This document shows, piece by piece, positions 32,740-43,722 of a stretch of DNA of 64,000 nucleotides. Under the pieces are notes generated by a model. The model was not told where the DNA came from. It did not search any database and saw only the letters and a program-made list of their open reading frames with translations. Every line of letters starts with the position of its first letter. Position 1 is the first letter of the stretch. The position numbers and the translations under genes were made by a program. The DNA is taken from assembly GCF_051991245.1 (NCBI RefSeq), contig NC_135415.1, forward strand, positions 11,119,899 to 11,183,898. The letters run 5' to 3'. Source of the DNA: Festucalex cinctus. Its lineage: Eukaryota > Chordata > Actinopteri > Syngnathiformes > Syngnathidae.

Positions 32740-33700
32740 ATAAAAGATGTACTGTATAATACACGCAGTTTAGAAAAGAAAAAAAGCTGATATTTTCTTG
32801 TCTGTAGTATTATATATAAAAGATGCTTTATGACAATTTTAAAAAGAAAATGCCTGATACTTTGTCAACAATTAACATATTTGCTAAGAAAAGTAATAGC
32901 ACTGCTCATCTGAACAAACTCACACTTAAATACTTAAGTATGTGTTAATTCATCAAGAAGTGGCACTGCAATAAACTGTGATGCATAAAAGATGCTTTAC
33001 GACAATTTCGATAAGAAAAAAAATCCAATATTTCGTGAACAAGTCATGTTTTGGCCAAGTAAAATAATAGCCTAGCTTGTTTGAATACATTGCATACATG
33101 CATTATGCACTTTGTCATGTGGACGTTTGCCAAAAATAACCTTGCTATTAAGTGTGATGCTTTTGCACAATTTAGAAAAGAAAATGTCCGATATTTTGTA
33201 AACAATTCTCGTTTCGGCCGAGTAAAATAATAGCTGAGCACGTCTGAATATGGTACGCACTTTGCTCTTTGATGTGTGGAAGTTTGCCAAGAAATAACCT
33301 CGCTATTAACTGTGATGCATTAGCGCAATTTAGAAAATAAAAAATTTGATATTTCGTAAACATTTCATGTTTCGGCCAAGCAAAATAATAGCCTAGCTCG
33401 TCTGAATAAGCTACTAGTTTGGCTGTTTGATGTGTGGAAGTTTTTCAAAAAATAACTTTATTAAGTGTGATGCATTAGCGCATTTTAGAAAAAAAAAATC
33501 CGATATTTCGTAAACAAGTCATGTTTCGGCCAAGTAAAATAATAGCCTCGCTCGTCTGAATAAGGTACACATTTTGCTCTTTGATGTGTGGAAGTGTGCC
33601 AAGAAATGACCTTGCTATTAACTGTGATGCATTAGCGCAATTTAGAAAAGAAAAACTGATATTTCGTAAAAAATATGTTAAAAAATAAACTAATTAAAAA
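32740..33700. repeat. about 150-bp tandem repeat, five or more copies
   Basis: Units carry GATATTTCGTAAACA, TTTCGGCC, AAAATAATAGC and TGTGATGCATTAGCGC. Clear copies begin near 33010, 33185, 33335, 33495 and 33650, with older copies before 33000. Confidence 0.85.
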
Positions 33701-34430
33701 CTAATTTGAACAAGCTACACATTTTGTCCACTGTGCAGTTTCATTTTTCAAGAGATAAAGTTGCTATCAACTACCGTGTAAACAAAACAAAACAAAAATG
33801 GCGGAATGTAATGGTCTTTCCACGTTAGCACAGTTAGTAATTGTCGTGGAGCGAAAAGCAGTTAGCTACCACCAGGTCGGACGACGCCGTTAGCTTCGTA
33901 CAACAAGTGAAATGAAACTCATCATGACATTTGGCGTATTTTGACTTGAAGTGCCTTATGGATCTGTCCGGGTAATCAGCCTTTTATGATTCCAGGCGAG
34001 CAGGGAGTGTCGGAAAAGGAGGCCGCTGTCATTATGCTCAAGTTGTCAGCCGGAACATTCCGGCTCGCACTTTGCGTCAACTCGGGCGAAGGCGGCGGCA
34101 GCGGCGCACATTCCCGGGAGAGAAGCGTGAATAATGGATTTTTTTTTCTAGCGCGCCGAGGAGGTGATTCAATAGCCGCCGTGATGCTGGCAACTTTAGG
34201 GAAAGTTAAGGAAGGATATGGCGCGTGAAGTGCGGCTCCGCTGGTGACAAAAGTGCCTCTTTCCTGCTTGGAAACTTTTTTATTTTATTTTTTCTCAAAA
34301 GGCTTGAAATCTCCCTGCCGTGGTTCCTCACCGTTTCTGGGTCATGAAGCGTTTTTGATGTGCCGCAACATTTTTCCTTGTCAAATAAAGACATGAGGAG
34401 TGCACATCGTTCAGCCAGCTTGCTGTTCAT
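33701..34430. other. intergenic, no gene recognised
   Basis: Includes a GC-rich stretch at 33990-34230 with an open frame on the + strand. No known motif was seen. Confidence 0.4.
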
Positions 34431-35420
34431 CTGATGTGACGCCAAGCAAGACGCGATGCTCTACCTGGGGGGCATTTTGCCCTCCAGGGGGTGCGCTAGA
34501 ATACAAAATAAGTAAGAGTGCGCTGATATCATAATTAGTGGTGTCTCTAGAGCCGCCTTTCCCAAAACTGTTTATTACACACGCAGCCCCTTCAACATAT
34601 CGACAAGAGTTGGCGCACCCTCGGGGGCGCACAAGATTTAAACGGCAATATCAATCTCATCGACTGTAATAATTGCGTCTGTAGGAAAGTTTGTGACAAA
34701 GTTTTTAGGCCCCTTTAACATTCTAACAAGATTGGCGCACCTCTTCTAAAAAAACAAAGGAATCCCGTTTAATCATACGGGTGCACAACATTTAAAAATG
34801 TCATGGTGCTCCGATATCATAATCACTGTCTGTAGAGCAGCCTGTCTGCAACTTTTTAACCCCAATTAATATCCTTTCATAGTTAGCGCACGCCAACTAA
34901 ATTAATTAATTATTATTATTATTTATTTTTTACTGATGGGGGTGCGCTATATTTAAAAGAACCTGGATGTGATGTTGTAATAATCACTATTGTTTTTTTG
35001 TGCCATTCCCCAAAGGCTTTAATCCACACACACCCGTTGATAAAATTGTGGTATGCGCACCCTCTCACCCGTGCACACCCGAAAATAAAGACAGGAAGCG
35101 ATAGCAAACCTGATACATTTGTATCATGGCAGGGATTCCCAAAATTGTGCTGTTCATACTCTTTTGGGGGTGCGCCAGATTATAAATGTAGTGCGGTGTT
35201 TCAGGTTAATTTGCATGACAACAACTTTGGGGTCTTTTTGAGGGGTGAGGTGGTGCACCAACTTTTTCAACGTTTCAAAAGTTTGTTGGCAAGCTGTCGT
35301 CTGAGACAATCAGATGCAATGTTGTGATTTATTTGATTAAAAAACAAACAAATCATACCTAGTGGGAAAAACGCACCCCCTAGAGGGCACACCTCACATT
35401 TTGGAATCCCAGCCGTGGGA
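34431..35420. repeat. degenerate GGGGGTGCGC repeat region
   Basis: GGGTGCGCTA or a relative recurs near 34489, 34779, 34938 and 35166, followed by ATTTAAA-like and GATRTYRTAATAATCACT-like text. Spacing is irregular, so this is an old array. Confidence 0.55.
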
Positions 35421-35828
35421 AACGTCTCCTACTAATGAGCATCCATATCATGTAGCATCCGAGTGATGCTCTCCTAATGGAACATTAAGTCTCATCAAAG
35501 GGTTGTTGGGAGGGGAGGGCGGGGGTGCGCCGGGGGGGCTTTAATGAACAACGCTGCTGCATTTAATGACCTGCGTGATGCATTGCACACACACTGCGTT
35601 ATCTTGACGGCGAGGAAGTGCACACACAGCACTGTTGCTCCTTATCAGCCCTCAGCCGCACTGCAAAAAAAAAAAAAAAAAATGCATCTGTTCAGTGAAC
35701 GCAGATAAGGTAAAGCTGGATTACCCTCGGGATTCCCGCTGAGTACCTTCCCGGGGGTGGTATGGGGGGGTGCGTTTCCAGGAGAACGACGGAAATACAC
35801 ACGAAATTAATGTGCTGTGGAAAAAGGG
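35421..35828. other. intergenic, no feature seen
   Basis: Mixed composition with short G and A runs. No coding or repeat assignment. Confidence 0.45.
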
Positions 35829-35836
35829 GTTTCTGA

Positions 35837-36585
35837 TAGGGCTGATTATCGATTTCCTCAATTGATTCGATTTCGATTCAAGAGAGTTCAGTTTGATTCG
35901 ATTTTGATTTTTTTTTTATTCGATTTTGATTTTTTTTTCCCCGATTCATTTGGATTCACTTCAGTTCAATCCGATATTGATTAATTATGGAACATAAATT
36001 CTTCTTAAATATCAAGGACGTTTTTTTTTTGTTTTTTTTTAAAACAACTCCATAAACATCCATCCATCCATTTTCGTAACCACTTATTCCTCACAAGGGT
36101 CGCGGGGGATGCTGGAGCCTATCCTAGCCGGCTTTGGCCAGTAAACGGGTATACCCTGAACTGGTTACCAGCCAATTGCAGGCTCCATAATCATTAAATT
36201 CCAAATTAAATTTTACAGAGGCAGTAACTGGTTTTAAATGATGTGGTTATTAATGAAAATAACGTGTTATAATCACTTAAGTCTCACACAAACATTGATC
36301 AGCATGGATGCTGATAAAATGTTTACATCATTCTAATTAAATAATTGTAAATATAAATGAAAAAGATTCTGAATTGTCAAAGTGGAAAAAGTCAGGTTTT
36401 TCGTAAATGTAAGAAATTACTTTTGAATTCATGTGAAGAGCAAATTTCAAGAAAAGAATAAGCTACAAAAAAAAATTCAGCCTTTAAAATTCAATTTTCT
36501 TGCTAATTTACGGGAAAAAAAAAAGAGATATGGTTTTATGAATCCATTTGATATCGATTATTTCATTTTTTTAAACCCAGCCGTA
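35837..36585 (+). mobile_element. hAT-type element with nested insertion
   Basis: Starts TAGGGCTGATTATCGATTT and ends AAACCCAGCCGTA. Flanked by identical gtttctga (35829-35836 and 36586-36593). The interior has many GATTCGATTT repeats. An ATCC-tailed repeat (36057-36182) is inserted inside it. Confidence 0.92.
36057..36182 (+). mobile_element. ATCC-tailed interspersed repeat nested in hAT element
   Basis: CATCCATCCATCCATTTTCG leads into TTATTCCTCACAAGGGTCG and GCTGGAGCCTATCC, the same repeat as 14785-14916 but in the opposite orientation. Confidence 0.75.
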
Positions 36586-36593
36586 GTTTCTGA

Positions 36594-36787
36594 CGTCGCC
36601 TTCGAAGGCGAAAAGTTTCCATTTGGTCTTTTGTAACAATCTGCAGTATGGCACCGTGCCACATGGTGGCGCCTCTTTGTTTCGTCATCACTTTTTTGTT
36701 TGGCCTTTCCGAGTATTTTTGCCATGGAACCGAGCAGTCGTGCACGCAACCGTACGCCTTATCGTGACGCATGAGAGTGCCGAGAAC

Positions 36788-36830
<43 letters not shown>

Positions 36831-36965
36831 GACGTGAGGACACGTGCCCATTTTTGATCCCGCTTGGCTATCCAGTCGCAACCCGTCCGTGGCTGTACTC
36901 AGCCTAAACCAATCACGTCTTTGTACTGCCCTTCGGTGTCAGTGCTGTTAAGGCAGAGCAGCAAC

Positions 36966-37000
<35 letters not shown>

Positions 37001-37380
37001 GTCATTTTACAGGCTGCTCCTTTTCATTTGTGGACAAATAGCCCATGTAATCCTTTCTCGTACTACCTTCGTCACACCATTTTGTTTTACTTCGGTTTTA
37101 TCCAGAATACCAACAACTTGGCAAACGCCGACTTCCACCCCTTCATTTCGTATACCCCTAAAGCCGCTAATCACATTTTCCTTCCTTTTTTGAGAATCTC
37201 CCCAAGCAGCCCAAATGCACCCTGGGAAAGCTACTGACAGGGTACACGGGTAGTAAGGAGGCGGAGATAAACACAATCCGGAAACGCGAGGGAATACGAA
37301 GCAGCACGGCTTATGTTGAGACTTCGTCGAGGGGAGCTCATGTCAAAAGCTCCGGATCACAAAGTTGTTTTTCGGGAGCT
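36594..37380. other. intergenic with poly(T) and poly(A) runs
   Basis: 38 T at 36789-36826 and 29 A at 36970-36998 bracket a non-repetitive block. Sequence to 37380 contains no recognised gene. Confidence 0.5.
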
Positions 37381-37575
37381 GGTGGCTTGGTGGCGGAGTG
37401 GTCATCTCCCAACCCGGCGGTTGCGGGTTCAATCCCCGGCCATTGTGACCATGTCGAAGTGTAACTGAACAAGATAGTGGCCCACCACTTGCTCATCAGA
37501 AGGTAAAATTAGGAATCGGTGTTAAAGTGCTTTGGTCGCAACGTGATATTTGGTCTTATCATGAGCAGACACACA
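37381..37575 (+). mobile_element. tRNA-derived SINE
   Basis: The pol III A box TGGCGGAGTGG (37391-37401) and B box GGTTCAATCCC (37426-37436) are at tRNA-like spacing, followed by a CCATGTCGAAGTGTAACTGAACAAGA body typical of teleost SINEs. It ends just before a hAT element. Confidence 0.85.
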
Positions 37576-37595
37576 AAAAAACAAAATCTCAAAAG

Positions 37596-38188
37596 TAGGG
37601 ATAGACCGATTATCAACTGGGCCAATATTCAACACTTTGACAAATATCGGCATCGGCCATTTTGAAGAATCAGACGGCCCGATAATAGATCCATTTTAAA
37701 GAGTGATTAAGGAAGAAAAATATTAAATCAGGGAACTAATTATTTCAATTTTCATAGATGCTTCTTCTGGGAATTCTCCACACCTTCTGTTTTTGTTGGA
37801 AATAAGTCAAGTACAATTTTAATACTTCAGATAATTTGACATTTTTAAAAACTGTATTAACTGTAGCAAGCAACGGGGAGTTTTAAGTTTTATTTGACTT
37901 GACTCCTGGAAGACAGCTGAATTTTTTGTTTGATTTTTAAAACAAAAATATCTATTGACAAAGATTTTTTTTTTAACTCCAGTATTTTACGAACCCTAAA
38001 CATTGTTCAAGAAACATATGCTTAAAAAAATAAGAGCTGGAGTTTGTATTTTTAACATTTTTTATGTAAATATTTTCCCTTTTAGTGAAAATGAAAATCT
38101 GCTCCAAATATCGGTTATCGGCAACCTTGACTACTAATTATCGGTATTGGTACCGGCCCTGAAAAAAAAACATATTGGTCTATCTCTA
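37596..38188 (+). mobile_element. hAT-type MITE (TAGGGATAGACCGAT family), shorter copy
   Basis: 593 bp. Ends TAGGGATAGACCGAT and ATTGGTCTATCTCTA with identical flanks ctcaaaag (37588-37595 and 38189-38196). Same family as 12074-13040 but without the expanded interior. Confidence 0.95.
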
Positions 38189-38604
38189 CTCAAAAGCCAT
38201 GCCTGAAAACACATGGGAGGAAGTCCGATATTTTGCCAGGGGTGCGACAAAAACGAACTCCCGGCCCCCCTGAGACCGACTCACCGTTCGGTTGGATCAA
38301 ACCCAGGTTTGTCCGAGAAATTTTGCAACAAAACTAAAAGCACACATTACAGACAGATGGATGACACTAAATTGCAAAGATTTTGTGTTTGTGTTATTTT
38401 GTGTGGGCGGAGTTTAGCGGCAAAGATTGAAACTTGCCCCTTAAAGGAAGGCTCCTTTAATTTTACATGTATGGCTTGATTGGCAGTAAATAGTTAGTAT
38501 AGCTACGAAACATGCATAAGAGCTGAAGAATACACTCCTATATTGATTTATTTAACTTTTTTCAACATAGAAGTACTTCCGTGTTGCAACGCCCCCAAGT
38601 GGTG

Positions 38605-38620
38605 ACGTCACTAGTGTGTA
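38605..38620 (+). repeat. left arm of 16-bp inverted repeat
   Basis: ACGTCACTAGTGTGTA, 62 bp upstream of the THAP ATG. Similarity to the right arm continues as (T/A)AC(TC)GCT. Confidence 0.8.
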
Positions 38621-38682
38621 TACTCGCTTGGGGAACAGTAGTTCACGCAGACATAACAACGAGGAAGACACAAACGTCAGTT

Positions 38683-38756
38683 ATGCCTTACTGTATTGCA
38701 AAATTTTGCAAGGCGTCGGCAAGGAAAAACCCGCGAGACCCCCCCCCCCCCCCCCC

Positions 38757-38788
<32 letters not shown>

Positions 38789-39101
38789 CTTGAGTAGACA
38801 ATGGTTTGTTTGCTAAGTGCTGTCAACCTCCCGAAGGACAAGCAGGCGTGCGCGCAGCGAACATTTCAGGCATGAGGACTTCGAATATATGTTACAATTT
38901 GAGATGGGGTACGCCACACGCCTAATACTAAAGCCCAACGCAGTACCGAGTATCTTTAAAGAACCAGACGTGGGAAATAATCAAGCCGATGGAGGAGCCG
39001 CAACTGCTAGCAACACGGAGCCTTCACTCTCACAACAGCCGCCACAAATCGAGGTCTTACTACGGCCACTGAAAGATCTCGGAGAAGCGAAGCAAATTTA
39101 A
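38683..39101 (+). pseudogene. THAP-domain protein fragment
   Basis: THAP domains are C2CH zinc fingers that bind DNA in transposases and transcription factors. From ATG 38683 the frame reads MPYCIAKFCKASARKNP, a normal THAP start with the first two cysteines. It is then broken by 18 C plus 28 A (38739-38784). After that the pieces RQWFV and VNLPKDKQACA appear in different frames. From about 38868 SEHFRHEDFEYM supplies the C...H zinc-ligand region, followed by LKPNAVPSIF, the AVPxxF box that closes THAP domains. The frame ends at 39101 in a serine/glutamine-rich tail. At least two frame changes make it a pseudogene unless some gaps are introns. Confidence 0.65.
38739..38784. repeat. poly(C)-poly(A) compound tract
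   Basis: 18 C followed by 28 A inside the THAP coding region. Homopolymers of this length are prone to assembly error. Confidence 0.9.
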
Positions 39102-39370
39102 AGCGAAAGGTAGGCATGTTTCGGGGGTGGGGGGGCATTGGTTATTATACTGCACGGACTGTTTTATTTCATAATTCATTTGAAGGTGGCCAACGCAGGG
39201 GCACGTCGGCACGTTACCGTAATGCACAGTATTAACAATCGTTGGGGCGGCTGGCTTGACTTCGTCTTTTCGAGTGGCGGCTGGCCTGACCGCAGTGGGA
39301 CGCTACGCAAAAAAGAAAAAAAAACAGCTAGGGGAGGTTGGGCGCTGTAACGACGATACATTTAATTTTA

Positions 39371-39849
39371 CTATTTTTTCTTTTTCCTGAAATATTTCGT
39401 CAGTTCCACACGTTTTGCATTGCTCGTACTGTGTGTCACTTTACCTGTTGGATATTTGCTCCTCCAAGACTTTTCTTCTTCACATCTTTCATCGCAACCA
39501 AAGCTATCCTGAGAATGTCTATTTAGTATTGCCATGTTGAATGTCTGATGTTCCAGGATGCAGTTGAGATTGTCCGCAAGGAACCGATCCTCGAGTTCTT
39601 TCATTTCCAGACAGCACACATTCATTAGCGGATTGTCCATTCCTGCAGCTCCCGCACGAGCACCACTCACCCCCCCGCCTGATTCACTCGTTCGTCAAAG
39701 TTTATTTTGTGCCCGAAAAGACCATCTGGCGCCACAACTTTCACATCCAAGGCAGACTTTCCTTCGGTAGTGTTATTTTGTCGTGTTGGCTCGAAGCGAT
39801 AAGGTTTAATCCTTCCGGGTTTGACGCTAGATGCACGGCTGCGTTGCAT
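39371..39849 (-). pseudogene. cysteine-rich fragment like the P2X7 receptor cytoplasmic tail domain
   Basis: Many fish proteins, often from repeats, share a cysteine-rich module with the C-terminal tail of P2X7. On the - strand, ATG at 39849 starts MQRSRASS, then RIKPYRFEP (the usual PYxFEP opening). After the frame is lost at a run of seven G near 39670, EWCSCGSC appears in a second frame and NVCCLEMKELEDRF in a third, followed by CILEHQTF. Order and spacing match the WCxCGxC ... CC ... CI.EH pattern. The stop is at 39371. A possible splice donor lies at 39444 (CAACAG then GTAAAG). The two frameshifts suggest decay. Assignment is from motif memory. Confidence 0.5.
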
Positions 39850-39871
39850 AGTGCTTCCATAGTGTAGCGTT

Positions 39872-39887
39872 TACACACTAGTGACGT
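39872..39887 (-). repeat. right arm of 16-bp inverted repeat
   Basis: Complement of 38605-38620, 23 bp upstream of the - strand ATG, in the mirror position to the left arm relative to the THAP ATG. Confidence 0.8.
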
Positions 39888-40068
39888 AAACATCCGGGTT
39901 ATTTAGTCACGTGTAACAAACATGCCGGCGTTCGATTCATTTTAACAATGGTTTAAAAGTTATTAAATGTACATAAAAAAATAATCACGTCACCAAATTA
40001 ATTATTGAAAAAGTAGCAACTTTTTGCTGCTAAAAATGGATCAATAAGTAAAGTGTCCCTTTAAACAC

Positions 40069-41290
40069 AAAAGTCTTAAAAAGTGAACTCCTCAAGGGTC
40101 AATCAGACCATGAAAAGAGCTGAAATGAAAATGGCTTCATAGACTGACTGCACCCCGAAGGGCCTTGGCAGAGATGACATGAGAGCGGGCAACCCACAGG
40201 GGGCGTCGGTCCGCTGACGACAAACGCCGGCTTCACACCAAACTAAAGTGCTTTGACCTTTACCGTTGCTTCCTGTGGCGCGACGGCTTCAAGTGCAGGA
40301 ATCGTGTGTGTGCGTGCACTTGTGTATATTGAGTTACTTAAGGATACAAAGTTGCCGGTAATGCAGTCAGCGAGCATTTGATGGCGTTTAAGATTGTCAT
40401 CTCATCCAGTGCAGTTGTTGTTGCAGCTAAACGGACACGGAACCTTTCAGCCCTTTCTCTCTTTTAATGCAAGCTTTTAACTAGCATCACTTCTTATCGG
40501 TCGTCGAAAATATTCGTTCAATTTTATATCTTAACCTGTCAAAAAAAAAATTATTTTCTTACACAATGCATAGTTTGGCAAACAAAACAAAAAAATCTAT
40601 AAAGACTTTTTTGTACGTATTTTTAGTACCACCTTTTCCCAGTGAAATGAATTGAAGTGACAATCAGTTTCAGACCCTTCAAAAACAATACCTTTTCTTT
40701 TTTTCAACCAGTTTTTAATGTAGGAAAACTATTTTGTAAGATATTAATATAAAAACAATATTATAGGTTTTCCTCTACATTTTCTTCTGATTCAATTTAA
40801 GTATAATATTTTGACACATCTACAATGACACAGTTCGATTCGAATCAATGACCAGAGTCGATTGGATTTCATTTGCCTGGTTCAGACGTATTCAAGAACA
40901 ATATTGGATGCTACAAGACCGATACATTCCGATTCCTGCAGGCAAAATCAATACAGAGAAAAGAAATGAGATTGTTTTGCGAGCGATATTTGCTCATTCT
41001 AGAATGGTGAAATCTGATTCGGTTCAGTCAAGGATAGATATTGGTTTCAATTACATTTAAGAGCAATAAACTGAATTGATTTGGGTCATTTTCCATTGTT
41101 CCAAAAATATTTGGCTTTTCAAGACGATTCATGGATTCAAGCACTGAGAAACGATAGATCAGAATAATCACTGTAAATTGTAAAATTAAATTAAATGGTA
41201 AAATTCAAAGTAAATTTTACAATGAGTTTAACTAGAATTTCCTTTACAAATTTTTTTCAACTAAATAGTGATTCTGATTAGATTCAAAAA
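40069..41290. other. intergenic, no gene recognised
   Basis: AT-rich, with GATTCGATTC-like text between 40830 and 41130 reminiscent of the interior of the 35837-36585 element. No ends were found. Confidence 0.4.
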
Positions 41291-41668
41291 CGATATTGTC
41301 ATTTCAAAGGGTGTGGTGGTGGCCACAAATGCTGGGAAGCAGGGACAGGAAGCAAAGAATGCGGTCAAAAAAAAAAGTTTAATAAACAAAAACGAGCTAT
41401 TTGACACAATGAGACACAGCTGGGCAAGACACAAGTGGCAGAGGGTTCTGATTAGGCTGACACCCGAGGAAGTCAGGCAAACACAGGTGGGCAGGACAAT
41501 GCTTGACGAGACAATGGGAGACACGCCAAGAAAGCAGAACATAAACAGATCATAACAGAAACATAAAGGAACATGGTGACAAACTCAAACAAAACCCACT
41601 CAAAACTAGAACCCTGACAAAAGCAAAAAAAAAAAAAAAGAAACCCAACCCAAACCATGACAGATATT
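41291..41668. repeat. dispersed fish repeat, class unclear
   Basis: A block with ACACCCGAGGAAGTCAGGC, GGAGACACGCC and ACAGATCATAACAG, followed by an A-rich tail, resembles an interspersed repeat common in teleosts. ORFs over it are chance. Confidence 0.4.
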
Positions 41669-41849
41669 TGGCCCGTTTTGAGAAATTAAAATCGATTCCA
41701 TAACAATAAAAATGATAACAGTCAATTCGTATCATTCTCCATCGGTTGACAATTGACATTTGAAACCTTTTTTTTTTTTTTTTACCTCTTTTCTTTCAGC
41801 ACCGTAAATGTTTGCACCGGCTGTCATTGGCTGTCGCAGGTGTCCTTAA

Positions 41850-42390
41850 TCAAGTGTCCAAGTGACACGATGGATGCGTGACGTGCTGGTGAAAAGACGC
41901 AAACAATGCGTAAACAGGGGGCGTGTGCGCGTGCGAGGTAAGATACAGAGACGACAAGGGACGGTGTTGCTCCTCGCACACGCGTGCGTTATTGCGCGGC
42001 GTGAACGTGGGTGCTGCCAGCATCCCCCCACCCGGGGGGGGAGTAGGAAGGAAGGAAGGAAGGCAGGCAGGCAGGGAGAGTAAGCGAGTGCGCGCGCAAC
42101 CAACAAGTGGCTCCCCCGTCACGCACAACCACGCTGTCGCAGCCTGTGCGCGCACCCTGGACTTTTATCATTATTATTATTCTCATCATCATCATTTTCA
42201 ATGAATGCCAGTGAGCGAAGCAAGATTTTGCCGCCACTCTACTCCATGGACTCGCTGCTGATGCTGCTGACGCCGATGCTGCCGCTACGCTCCCCCGGTG
42301 GCCGTCGATCAGGCGAGTCGGGCTCCCGTCGCTAGATTTCCCGCACCCCCCCGCTCGCCCCCTGGAATCGGCGGGAAAAGGGTCGCAGCC
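41850..42390 (+). promoter_or_regulatory. cabp7: cabp7 promoter/5' UTR region (probable)
   Basis: GC- and CpG-rich sequence directly upstream of the cabp7 ATG, with CGCGCGCAACC, GGCGGGAAAAGGG and short GGAA/GGCA repeats (42048-42077). No TATA box is evident and the transcription start cannot be fixed. Confidence 0.5.
42201..42335 (+). other. upstream ORF before cabp7 (44 codons)
   Basis: ATG at 42201 (context TTCAATGA) opens a frame with a leucine-rich stretch (SLLMLLTPMLPL) ending at TAG 42333-42335, 55 bp before the cabp7 ATG and in the same frame. If the transcript starts upstream it would act as a uORF. No homologue known to me. Confidence 0.35.
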
Positions 42391-42499
42391 ATGCCGATGC
42401 ACCCGATCACCTCCACGCTCATGTACCGGGGGATGTGCACCATCCCGGACATCCTCTACCAAAGCGCCCCGGTCAACCTGCCCGAAGACGAGGTGGAAG
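42391..42499 (+). CDS. cabp7: cabp7 exon 1 (coding part)
   Basis: 36 codons plus one base, MPMHPITSTLMYRG to NLPEDEVE. The ATG context GCAGCCATGC is a good Kozak match, which decides the start. Donor GTGAGA. Confidence 0.96.
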
Positions 42500-43329
42500 G
42501 TGAGAGACATTACCCACCTTACTGTAGGTGCAAGACAAAACATTAGGTACACCTGATGAGCTCAATTTAATATGCAAAGAATGTTCTTTTTTTCACATGC
42601 TGTTCGATTGAATAAAAAAAAACAATAAAGCAACTTAGCTATACAATTTGTGATTTACCAAATTTTTAAGCCACATTTTGTGCATAGGCTTAAAATTTAG
42701 AATAGTTCAAATTTCGAGTGCCTTCATTGTAGTACCACATTTTGCCACAACATGCCAGGCAGCGCTGACCTGGTCTGGAACAGATGAACTTCATTTATCG
42801 AAAGAAAGTTTCCCACAGATTGTATATGTGGCGGTGCCAGGGCTGGACTGGCACAAATAACGGGCCATGGCATTTTGACTCGGGCCCGCCGGCCCAGCCC
42901 GATTCCTGACCGCTCTTGGCTCCCACATATCTTTACCGCTGATGGTTATTGGTTCAGTTTGCTCTTGATATTGTAAATAGATTAATGGGCTTCTAAATTA
43001 ATTGAATAGCGCCACATCGGCCCTAAAAGACACCGGCCCACTGATGCCCGGTTTGCCAGATGGCCAGTCCAGCCTTGTGTGGCGCTTCTCTGTGTGCGTT
43101 AAGGCAGCAGTTGTTTCAATGCTCACAAAACATCGATGATGATCGATAATTTCCAAGTTCTTGTCTATGGCATTTTGCGTTATATGTTAGCAGAACTTTG
43201 TTAACCATTTATCATTACAGCAATTTTGCCGAAACACCTAAAAAAATAAAATAAATAAAAATAAAATAAGGTGCACCCAAAGTAAGTTTGAAGCTGTTCC
43301 TGAACCATTTTGAGTATTGGCATATTATA

Positions 43330-43360
<31 letters not shown>

Positions 43361-43636
43361 TTAAGATATCCCTTAGAATTTTTGCCACTGGTGGGATGTC
43401 CGCATGATCAGAAGTATATGTTCTGGTTGAACATTTTGTTGTTTAAGCATGCAATGTATCATTTTTGTTGTTGTTGTTGCATGCATCAGTTTGGTAGTAA
43501 ACTTCAACTGGGAGTGACAACTAGGCAGCTTGAAGCAAGCGCAAGCGAGACTGAGATCTAAAGAACACTATAAAGTCTAAAATGTGCTGCTTGGATAAGT
43601 TTGAAATATGTTTAAAGCATTTGGGAGCTCTAAAGC

Positions 43637-43722
<86 letters not shown>

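Larger units (their letters stand above)
38440..40068. mobile_element. possible two-ORF transposon remnant (THAP + P2X7-tail-like)
   Basis: A perfect 16-bp inverted repeat ACGTCACTAGTGTGTA (38605-38620; complement at 39872-39887) brackets a + strand THAP fragment and a - strand cysteine-rich fragment pointing toward each other. Further out, TTAAAGGAAGGCTCCTTTAA (38441) and AAGTGTCCCTTTAA (40051) may be the true ends. No target duplication is obvious, so the outer limits are tentative. Confidence 0.4.

Noticed and set aside
37381..37440. Functional tRNA gene
   Set aside because: A and B boxes are present, but the segment continues into a SINE body and does not fold as a full cloverleaf by eye.
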